DNA from: an uncultured Collinsella sp.
Lineage (GTDB): Bacteria; Actinomycetota; Coriobacteriia; Coriobacteriales; Coriobacteriaceae
Length of the DNA stretch: 36,417 bases
Reading direction: 5' to 3'
NCBI GenBank assembly: GCA_900540945.1
Contig: UQHQ01000020.1
Location: forward strand, 1-36,417
Below are positions 7,691 to 14,541 of the stretch, one piece after another. A program made the translations under genes and the position numbers. How positions within the stretch are numbered: the stretch's first letter is position 1; each line of letters opens with the position of its first letter. A model generated the notes under the pieces. The model was not told the origin of the DNA. It did no database searches and saw only the letters and a list, made by a program, of their open reading frames with translations.

Positions 7691-7810
7691 AAGTCGAAAG
7701 CAGCTCACCTTGGGGAAGGGCGCGGCTCCAGACAAGGGGAGCCACTTAAGTGGCTTACCCGTAAAGTAACCCCCGTTCAATCTTCGGATTGGGCGGGGCG
7801 AACTTTTTTG
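7691..7810 (+). ncRNA. tracrRNA of the type II-C system
   Basis: The anti-repeat (7701-7733) copies most of the CRISPR repeat: CACCTTGGGGAAGGGCGCG is identical, then it changes to GCTCCAGAC. Paired with the repeat read on the minus strand (GTCTTGAGCACGCGCCC...), it gives a near-continuous duplex with one bulged A and one U-C mismatch, as expected for a natural crRNA:tracrRNA pair. Downstream are the tail hairpins: AGCCAC-TTAA-GTGGCT (7740-7755), then CCCCGTTCAATC-TTCG-GATTGGGCGGGG (7771-7798, two G-U pairs) followed by T6 (7804-7809), an intrinsic terminator. The pairing geometry means crRNAs are minus-strand RNAs. The 5' end is inferred from the -10 box. Confidence 0.88.
7771..7809 (+). terminator. 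Intrinsic terminator of the tracrRNA
   Basis: A 12-bp stem (7771-7782 with 7787-7798) with a stable TTCG tetraloop, then T6 at 7804-7809. It doubles as the last hairpin of the tracrRNA. Confidence 0.85.
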
Positions 7811-7815
7811 GGCGA

Positions 7816-8048
7816 GTGTTAGCCAGTATTCCGTAAACGGTAGCTATGGATAGCATTTAGGCGGGTCCTTTTGAGCGATTTTTCGCCTAAGGTTTGATTC
7901 GATTATGAAGAAAAGTACATAAATCGCTGTGCCGAATACGGCTCTTTTCTTGCGTGAAGCGCGACGTGCCGACCCATTTTGTCTCGAAAAAAATGAATCG
8001 CAGATGTAGATCTGAGGTCGAACCAGTCTTCTTTTTTTGAGGCTTGAA
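7816..8048. other. AT-richer, leader-like spacer DNA next to the array
   Basis: This 233-nt stretch is clearly richer in A/T than its surroundings. It holds a hairpin (TTAGGCG...CGCCTAA, near 7858-7890) and a possible plus-strand promoter (TTGATT 7894-7899, CATAAA 7918-7923, spacing 18). A short minus-strand open frame here has no family resemblance and is not called. It adjoins the end of the array with perfect repeats, so it may be the Cas1-Cas2 leader. Confidence 0.4.
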
Positions 8049-8081
8049 ACAGAAAAGCCCCTGTTAAAGGGGCTTTTCTGT
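8049..8081. terminator. Strong two-way hairpin at the end of the array
   Basis: ACAGAAAAGCCCC (8049-8061) pairs perfectly with GGGGCTTTTCTGT (8069-8081). It stands 8 nt before the first repeat. For minus-strand crRNA transcription it is the 3' terminator of the array, and it insulates the array from the convergent tracrRNA. Confidence 0.85.
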
Positions 8082-8089
8082 GCGCACAT

Positions 8090-10109
8090 AGCGTATCACC
8101 TTGGGGAAGGGCGCGTGCTCAAGACCTCGCGATGACCGAGGGCGACGGCAGCCGCAGCGTATCACCTTGGGGAAGGGCGCGTGCTCAAGACCTTGGCCTT
8201 GAGATCCGCCAGCTCTGCGTTGAGCGTATCACCTTGGGGAAGGGCGCGTGCTCAAGACCCCGCGGACGTAGGCCTCGACTTCCTCGAGAGCGTATCACCT
8301 TGGGGAAGGGCGCGTGCTCAAGACGGCATCGGGTTTATGGAACCGTCCTGCAAAGAGCGTATCACCTTGGGGAAGGGCGCGTGCTCAAGACCTCCATGCG
8401 GGCGACGTGCGGCTGGTTCAGAGCGTATCACCTTGGGGAAGGGCGCGTGCTCAAGACTACAACGGGCGCTACCTGATCGCCTGCACGAGCGTATCACCTT
8501 GGGGAAGGGCGCGTGCTCAAGACGGGCAGGACGGCCGACTCCACCTCTACGATAGCGTATCACCTTGGGGAAGGGCGCGTGCTCAAGACACGTCGGAATG
8601 CTACGAGGTGCTGCGCTTTAGCGTATCACCTTGGGGAAGGGCGCGTGCTCAAGACGAGACCGACCGAAAGTGCGGGCTCAACACCAGCGTATCACCTTGG
8701 GGAAGGGCGCGTGCTCAAGACAATTATCCCGAGCTCGCCGGAATGTACGACAGCGTATCACCTTGGGGAAGGGCGCGTGCTCAAGACAAGGTACTCCACG
8801 AGCTGACGGTCGAGTGTAGCGTATCACCTTGGGGAAGGGCGCGTGCTCAAGACCGGCATACCAGCACACTCCACAACGCGAGAAGCGTATCACCTTGGGG
8901 AAGGGCGCGTGCTCAAGACTCAAGGGTCTCTATCTCTGACTTGAGCGCTCAGCGTATCACCTTGGGGAAGGGCGCGTGCTCAAGACACCTATGGAATCAC
9001 CCTTGAGGAGTGGAACAGCGTATCACCTTGGGGAAGGGCGCGTGCTCAAGACTCTGTTCTTTCAACATCCCTCCCGGCGCTCAGCGTATCACCTTGGGGA
9101 AGGGCGCGTGCTCAAGACCCGACACCCTTCGAGTCCGCAAACTCGATAAGCGTATCACCTTGGGGAAGGGCGCGTGCTCAAGACCTTGCGCAGATGCTCC
9201 TCGAGCAGCGAGCGCAGCGTATCACCTTGGGGAAGGGCGCGTGCTCAAGACCTAGTAATCCTCTCCTTCAAGATACTCATTAGCGTATCACCTTGGGGAA
9301 GGGCGCGTGCTCAAGACGTATGGCTTGATGTTCGACTCGCGCCCTGTAGCGTATCACCTTGGGGAAGGGCGCGTGCTCAAGACTGCATCTTTCCGACAAC
9401 AGGACGTTACCGCAGCGTATCACCTTGGGGAAGGGCGCGTGCTCAAGACTCGTCAAGCTCGTCAAACACCCGCGCGTCAAGCGTATCACCTTGGGGAAGG
9501 GCGCGTGCTCAAGACAGAAACAAGCGTCCCGATTCTGGGACGCTTAGCGTATCACCTTGGGGAAGGGCGCGTGCTCAAGACTGGCGCAACGATATGCCCA
9601 ACCAGACCCGCAGCGTATCACCTTGGGGAAGGGCGCGTGCTCAAGACACGACCATCACGAACTACACCGTTTCCGCCAGCGTATCACCTTGGGGAAGGGC
9701 GCGTGCTCAAGACTAGTCACAGTTTTTATTTTCCAATTTCTCGAGCGTATCACCTTGGGGAAGGGCGCGTGCTCAAGACCGTGTGATTCGGGCGCACCGT
9801 CTCGTCGCTAGCGTATCACCTTGGGGAAGGGCGCGTGCTCAAGATCGAGGACGCGAGGTAACGATAGGCAGAACGAGCGTATCACCTTGGGGAAGGGCGC
9901 GTGCTCAAGACTGAACGCAAGCTCGGCCGCGCACTCCGTCGAGCGTATCACCTTGGGGAAGGGCGCGTGCTCAAGATGGCATCGAGTCAGGGGCCTTGAA
10001 GGTCAGGAGCGTATCACCTTGGGGAAGGGCGCGTGCTCAAGACCATCACGCGCGCGGCCAGATCTGCGGTGGAAGCGTATCACCTTGGGGAGGGGCGCGT
10101 GCTCAAGAC
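8090..10109 (-). CRISPR. CRISPR array, 31 full repeats, 30 spacers, type II-C
   Basis: Repeats are 36 nt. On the plus strand they begin AGCGTATCACCTTGGGGAAG and end GCGTGCTCAAGAC; read on the minus strand they begin GTCTTGAGCACGCGCCC. Spacers are 30-31 nt, giving a 66-67 nt period from 8090 to 10074. The repeats are identical except near the high-coordinate end: those at 9810 and 9942 end in T, not C, and the one at 10074 has GGGGAGGGG. The strand given is the crRNA strand deduced from tracrRNA pairing. Several 60-230 aa open frames crossing the array are artefacts of the 66-nt period. The array sits between cas9 and cas1, not at the end of the cas operon. Confidence 0.98.
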
Positions 10110-10139
10110 TGCGCGATGCAGCTTGCAATTATGCCCGTT

Positions 10140-10162
10140 AACGTATCGCCATGGGGAGCGTA
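10140..10162 (-). repeat. Degenerate 32nd repeat at the cas9 end of the array
   Basis: AACGTATCGCCATGGGGAGCG matches the first 18-20 nt of the repeat with several changes; the rest is lost. It follows the last full repeat after a spacer-sized gap of 30 nt (10110-10139). In crRNA direction it is the 5' end of the array. Upstream on the minus strand are TTGAGA and TATACG about 18 nt apart, a possible array promoter overlapping this decayed repeat. Confidence 0.7.
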
Positions 10163-10238
10163 TATGGCATAGAGGCGAAGGTTCTCAACCGATTGCATTT
10201 ATGGGTCTATGCGTTATAAAGGGCAACAAGGAATAAGC

Positions 10239-10275
10239 AAAAGCCCCACACGATTAAGCAAGAAATGTGCGGGGC
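10239..10275 (-). terminator. Terminator of cas9
   Basis: On the minus strand GCCCCGCAC pairs with GTGTGGGGC (10275-10267 with 10251-10243), one G-U pair, followed by TTTT (10242-10239). It begins 11 nt beyond the cas9 stop, so cas9 transcription should end before the array. Confidence 0.78.
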
Positions 10276-10286
10276 AAGCAGCTGCT

Positions 10287-13200
10287 TTACTTGATGGGTG
10301 ATTCTCGAACAACAAAGGGTGACATGTCGTTGCTTAGTTTTCCAACGGTAGGGCAACTTATTTTAATTCGAGTAAGCCTGTCTACAAAGGACCAGTTGGC
10401 GTTATCGATGTTGTAGCCACTAAACCGCCCCACAAAATCGCCGATTTGCACCAGATCGCCCAGATATATCTCCAGCGGCGGTTTTTTCATAGCGCTTTCC
10501 GGCACGGGCTTCCAGGCTTTTCGACCGGTGTGCGCTTTCGCAATCCTGGGCACATACGTTCCATCCTTAAGTGCAGGAATATCCGCCTTATAGACGGGGT
10601 CTGCGTACCAAGCGCCCTGCCCCTTCTTGGCCTCCGGGTCATGCCAGAGCCTCAGACACAGCATTTCCCTCACCGTGATGACCGACTTCTCGTCTGCCGA
10701 CACAACGGCGTTGCCCATGACGATGTCCTTATCGGAGCTCGCCTTGCGAGCAATGTCTTTACCCTGTGCGTTGACGCCGGCATAGCGATAGACCGTCTGC
10801 TCAAATAGCTCTCCCTTTCCCTTACGCGGAACAAAGCGGGTGGGTACGACGAAATCGTGCGCCGCGCGCACTTCGTTCGCAAAGGTTTCCCAGGGCATAA
10901 CACTTTCGAGAGCCTTCATGATGGCATCGCGGCGTTGGGTCTCGTTCATACCTCTGGTTATGCTCCAGTGTGTCTCTTGGTTGATTCGAGCGGTTTTAAT
11001 CACGAGGCTTCGACTACATGCTGCAATCACACAAGCATCGGTGGCATGGTGACGATCGTCCGAGCGGTCTTTTTCGCCATTCGAACCAAAGTTAAGCCCC
11101 CACCTGCGACGCAGCCATGCGGTCGCTCTGCCAGTGGTAGGAACAACATGTGCCTTTGCGCCATCATCGGGGAACAGCAGACAGTCGGCGAGGTAAGCGC
11201 ATACTTCTCGCGACATATAGGCGGTGTCGGTGAAGCTGCGTGCTAAGAATTCGCCTTCCTTGGTATCAAGGTCTTTTTCCAGCAGGAAGTTCTTTTTGCG
11301 ACGGCTGAGCTTCTGGTTTTCCTGAACGCGACGTTCAAAAGCATCCCATGAAGGCGCACCGTCGTGGGACATCCATTCGTAAGGTGTCTGTTCGCGTTTA
11401 TCCTGATTGCTTTTGGCGAGGACCAGGACTTTGTTGTTGCGTGAGTTTTCTCCCGTGCGAGAGAACGGCAGGATGTGGTCAATCTGCGTGTAGGTGTCGT
11501 CGCTAATTAGGCGATCGACTTCGATTTTAGCGCCCGTGTAAAGGTCGAAGCATTCCTGCTCTTCCCACAGGCGGTACTTCTCTATCTGTTTGCCCGTGAC
11601 CTCATCTGCCGTGCAGCCACGCAGCTCAGCGATTTGCCCGGCAATGCGCTCGCGATTTTTCTCGTTCTTCTTATTGGCCTTGGCAATCTCGACTTTTGCG
11701 CGCTGAGGCAACCTGAGCTCTCGATCAAGCTCAACGTGGATTTCGTTTGGCACGCCCCACTTGCGGCAGATGGCGTTGACCACTTTTCGCATTTGCGACA
11801 TGGCGCGAATGACGACGGGATTGTTATTTGTTCGACCGGTACGTTCGATCCAGGTCTCATAGGGCATCAGGCGATCGGAGCGCTCGAGCTGGGCGCCAGC
11901 GATGCGAAGTCCCAGCAGGCCACAGTCATTTTCGGCCTGCGTAAGGTTGAGGACCTCGGGCTCCTCGAGGCAATCGAGCAGCATGTCGAGTGCTTTTTTG
12001 GAACGGTTGCCATAGCCGTTAAGAGCTTTGGATGAATAGGGAAGCCTACAGAGCGCCTCGATCTCCGCTTCCGAAAGCGGTAGCCCCTGAAGCTGCTCTT
12101 GGAGTACGGGGAGGGCTGAAGAGTATGCCACCGCCTCCATAACGGCATCGGCGAGATTGCGGTCATCGCGCAAACGCTGCAGGAGAATGGGGTTGGTTGC
12201 ATTGAGGGTATTGCGGAGCACGCGCCATCCCTTGGGCTTGTACACCTCGCGCGTTTTTTCGTCGGCAGCTGGAACTCCCTTAAAGTAATCGCCGGAACTA
12301 AGGTCGAGCGCTTTTCTGAGGGCGCCGAATTTAACAGCACAATCTTTGTTGCCTCGAATTGGCTCGCACGAGAACAGGATTGCAATGCACTCATCGCGCT
12401 CCGTTGCGCTCAGGGCGCGAGAGGTCCCGTTTTCGTGGATGATGGTGATGTTGCCGAGTGCGCCATAGGCTGAAACGAGTTCGCTCGTAAGCGTGCAGCG
12501 TGCAGCTCGTTTTTCTGTTGGGAAGTATGAGCAGTGGCCAACGAGGTCATACGTGCGGCGGTCGAAGTCTTTGCGCGAACGCTCCCAATCGCAAACTTCG
12601 ATATATGCGGCCTCAAATTCCGGCGAAGCGTATTTGGAGCCAAAGGAGCGTTGAGCATCAAATAGGATATGAGTTTCTTCGATAAGCTGGGCGTGCGTTA
12701 CACACTTGTCGTAATTGCCGCCACGATTGCGACTTTGAGGCTGCTGAGCGAGCCATTTGCCAACGGTGCGGCACGAGGTCTCCGCAATTGCTTCCTTGTT
12801 GTCCGCAAGGGCAGATAGTACCTTGCCGCCTTCGCTTGATTTATCCTGATTGCCTTCTCCGTGGGGGATGTATCCACGGCGCTTGCAGAGGGAGTATAGG
12901 ACTAGTGCCCACTCGCGATCGTTGAGCAGGCGGTCAAGCCCATCAACGCGAAGCTTGAGCGGCTGCTTGTCGCCTTTTGTGGTGTGGAAGTACTCTTTGG
13001 TGGCGTCTTGGGGGATGAGGCCATAAGCCTTGAGGACTTGGAGACAGTGCTTCAGGCGCGCCTGGGTACGGTCAATGTTTCGACGGGTAGAGCGGAAGCC
13101 CCTGCGAATAACCGCAAGACTTTGGCCCGTTTTAGGATGAGTTGGAGAGTCAAATAATCTGACGCCCAAATCCAGGATTTCATGATTAGCTGTGTCGATA

Positions 13201-13298
13201 AGTGCGAATCCGCAGCTTGCAATTCCTGGATCCATGCCAAGCACAAGATGCCTGGGAAGTCCGAGCTTCCCAATTTCGCGATTGATGGTGATCTCCAT
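10287..13298 (-). CDS. cas9: CRISPR-associated endonuclease Cas9 (type II-C)
   Basis: RNA-guided DNA nuclease cutting both strands of a target. The protein is 1003 aa, the small size of II-C enzymes. RuvC-I has D23 in GMDPGIASCG. The arginine-rich bridge helix is at about 65-84 (RRGFRSTRRNIDRTQARLKH). RuvC-II has E523 in NEIHVELDRE. The HNH nuclease is at about 585-640, with D607/H608 in QIDHILPFSR and the following RNNK and KSNQDK. RuvC-III has HHATDA with H751 and D754. All catalytic residues are present, so the enzyme should be active. The start ATG at 13298 has AGAGGGG 6-7 nt upstream; an in-frame start 42 nt earlier is less likely. A possible -10 (TATAAA, minus strand, 13409-13404) lies upstream. 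It has its own terminator and is separated from cas1-cas2 by the array. Confidence 0.97.
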   Translation of the reverse strand: MEITINREIGKLGLPRHLVLGMDPGIASCGFALIDTANHEILDLGVRLFDSPTHPKTGQSLAVIRRGFRSTRRNIDRTQARLKHCLQVLKAYGLIPQDATKEYFHTTKGDKQPLKLRVDGLDRLLNDREWALVLYSLCKRRGYIPHGEGNQDKSSEGGKVLSALADNKEAIAETSCRTVGKWLAQQPQSRNRGGNYDKCVTHAQLIEETHILFDAQRSFGSKYASPEFEAAYIEVCDWERSRKDFDRRTYDLVGHCSYFPTEKRAARCTLTSELVSAYGALGNITIIHENGTSRALSATERDECIAILFSCEPIRGNKDCAVKFGALRKALDLSSGDYFKGVPAADEKTREVYKPKGWRVLRNTLNATNPILLQRLRDDRNLADAVMEAVAYSSALPVLQEQLQGLPLSEAEIEALCRLPYSSKALNGYGNRSKKALDMLLDCLEEPEVLNLTQAENDCGLLGLRIAGAQLERSDRLMPYETWIERTGRTNNNPVVIRAMSQMRKVVNAICRKWGVPNEIHVELDRELRLPQRAKVEIAKANKKNEKNRERIAGQIAELRGCTADEVTGKQIEKYRLWEEQECFDLYTGAKIEVDRLISDDTYTQIDHILPFSRTGENSRNNKVLVLAKSNQDKREQTPYEWMSHDGAPSWDAFERRVQENQKLSRRKKNFLLEKDLDTKEGEFLARSFTDTAYMSREVCAYLADCLLFPDDGAKAHVVPTTGRATAWLRRRWGLNFGSNGEKDRSDDRHHATDACVIAACSRSLVIKTARINQETHWSITRGMNETQRRDAIMKALESVMPWETFANEVRAAHDFVVPTRFVPRKGKGELFEQTVYRYAGVNAQGKDIARKASSDKDIVMGNAVVSADEKSVITVREMLCLRLWHDPEAKKGQGAWYADPVYKADIPALKDGTYVPRIAKAHTGRKAWKPVPESAMKKPPLEIYLGDLVQIGDFVGRFSGYNIDNANWSFVDRLTRIKISCPTVGKLSNDMSPFVVRESPIK

Positions 13299-13425
13299 GG
13301 AGCACCCCTCTCTAATAAGAACTCTAGAGAACAGTACCATCGCGTGGGGACATGGGCCGAGCTTGTTAGCCGAGCGGTCATTTTGTTAGGCAAACGGAAA
13401 CGATTTATACAGCCTTACATATCGG

Positions 13426-13563
13426 TTACCGGATGATGCCGTTTGTTGAAACTGAATCCCGACTGAATCCCGCCCTGAGATTGAATGGCGGGACAGTTAC
13501 GATGCTCGGCTTGCTTGCAGGTTTGTAGAGCTCCTTGCATTCCTTCTTAAAGTCGAACGCCAT
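13426..13563 (-). pseudogene. Remnant of a GyrI-like small-molecule-binding protein
   Basis: A 45-codon frame starting MAFDFKKECKELYKP and continuing to SIVTVPPFN. This closely resembles the first 28 or so residues of GyrI-like (AraC effector-binding-type) proteins, which open MxFDYKKEYKEFY...IVTVP. After residue 28 the similarity stops and the frame runs into a hairpin-forming stretch (CCCGCC...GGCGGG) and a stop. A ribosome binding site (AGAAAGG) is retained 9-10 nt before the ATG. It is therefore the 5' stub of a gene whose remainder is missing. It lies just upstream of cas9 and may mark the edge of the CRISPR island. Confidence 0.6.
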
Positions 13564-13751
13564 GTTGGCCGCCTTTCTGCGTATCGGCCTGCTTAGATAG
13601 CGGAATCATATTATAGAAACGAACAGCTGCTCGAATGATTTGGCTGACAGATAGAGATGCGTGCGTTGTGTTTGGCGGTCGGCCTGATCCCGTCGATGAT
13701 TTCTCTGTCTCCCCGTAGCCTCATCTATGGCTGCCGTTTTCCCATATAAAC
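13564..13751. other. Intergenic DNA before the ABC exporter
   Basis: No gene, tRNA or clear hairpin was recognised in this stretch. It is followed by copy A of the dispersed hairpin family and then the exporter genes. Confidence 0.5.
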
Positions 13752-13780
13752 CCTGTCAAAATAAACCTGTCCCTTTTTGG
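13752..13780 (-). repeat. Dispersed hairpin family 1, copy A (reverse orientation)
   Basis: On the minus strand it reads CCAAAAAGGGACAGGTTTAT... ending TTTTGACAGG, matching the core of copies B-E. It lies 54 nt before the ABC ATPase gene and lacks the conserved TATCTGGGCAAACG tail of the other copies. Confidence 0.75.
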
Positions 13781-13834
13781 TCGGTGCGAAATGGGTAATA
13801 CTAAAGAGTTATCCGACCAGATGGGAATTACTCG

Positions 13835-14536
13835 ATGGCTTATATCGAATTCAAAGACGTCATCAAGGCATACGGCGAGGGCGACGCCCGCATTCACGCG
13901 CTCGACGGCGCGAGTTTTACGGTCGAGCGCGGTGAGCTCGCCATCATTCTGGGTGCTTCGGGTGCCGGCAAGACCACGGCGCTCAACATCCTGGGCGGCA
14001 TGGATACGGCGACTTCCGGCACCGTGACGGTGGACGGGCGCGACGTGAGCTCCGCCAACGAGGCGCAGCTCGTGGAATACCGCCGCGCCGACGTCGGCTT
14101 CGTCTTCCAGTTCTACAATCTGGTCCCCAACTTGACGGCCCTCGAAAACGTTGAGCTCGCGGCTCAGATCTGCCCCGATTCGCTTGATGCCGAACAGACG
14201 CTTCGTCAGGTTGGCCTGGGCGAGCGCCTGGGCAACTTTCCGGCACAGCTTTCGGGCGGCGAGCAGCAGCGCGTGTCCATTGCCCGCGCACTGGCCAAGA
14301 ATCCCAAGCTGCTTTTGTGCGACGAGCCCACGGGTGCACTCGACTACAAAACCGGCAAGCAGATCTTGCAGTTGCTACAGGACACCTGCCGCAAGCAGGA
14401 CATCACGGTCATTATCATCACCCACAACTCCGCGCTGGCGCCCATGGCCGATCGCCTGATCCGCTTTAAGAGCGGCCGCGTGGAGAGCGAGACGGTCCAG
14501 CAAAATCCCGTGCCTATCGAGACGATCGAGTGGTAG
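13835..14536 (+). CDS. ABC transporter ATP-binding protein (MacB/LolD type)
   Basis: ATPase that drives the adjacent FtsX-type permease. The protein is 233 aa. Walker A is GASGAGKTT (40-48), the Q-loop is near VFQFYNLVPNLTALENV, the ABC signature is LSGGEQQR (139-146), Walker B is LLLCDEPTGALD (159-170) and the switch histidine is in IIITHN. The exact form DEPTGALD plus NLVPNLTALENV is characteristic of the LolD/MacB/FtsE subgroup. The start ATG at 13835 gives the usual N-terminus, though the ribosome binding site is weak (GGGA). The next gene starts at or just after its stop codon, so the two are translationally coupled. The substrate cannot be read from sequence; such pairs export peptides or lipids, or act in antimicrobial-peptide resistance. 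Confidence 0.93.
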   Translation: MAYIEFKDVIKAYGEGDARIHALDGASFTVERGELAIILGASGAGKTTALNILGGMDTATSGTVTVDGRDVSSANEAQLVEYRRADVGFVFQFYNLVPNLTALENVELAAQICPDSLDAEQTLRQVGLGERLGNFPAQLSGGEQQRVSIARALAKNPKLLLCDEPTGALDYKTGKQILQLLQDTCRKQDITVIIITHNSALAPMADRLIRFKSGRVESETVQQNPVPIETIEW

Positions 14537-14541
14537 CGCCC

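Noticed and set aside
7844..8089. Minus-strand frame of 81 aa between tracrRNA and the array
   Set aside because: It begins inside the terminator hairpin region, is rich in Arg/Lys and Ser, and resembles no family; the segment is better explained as leader-like DNA.
8090..10109. Self-targeting spacers
   Set aside because: Reading the spacers against the rest of the window gave no obvious match; this was by eye only and does not cover the rest of the genome.
8132..10236. Open frames of 60-230 aa with repeats such as SVSPWGRARAQD and ITLGKGACSR
   Set aside because: They are translations of the 36-nt CRISPR repeat. The 66-nt period keeps frames open; they are not genes.
13182..13436. Plus-strand frames overlapping the 5' end of cas9
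   Set aside because: Antisense to the RuvC-I coding region and without family resemblance.
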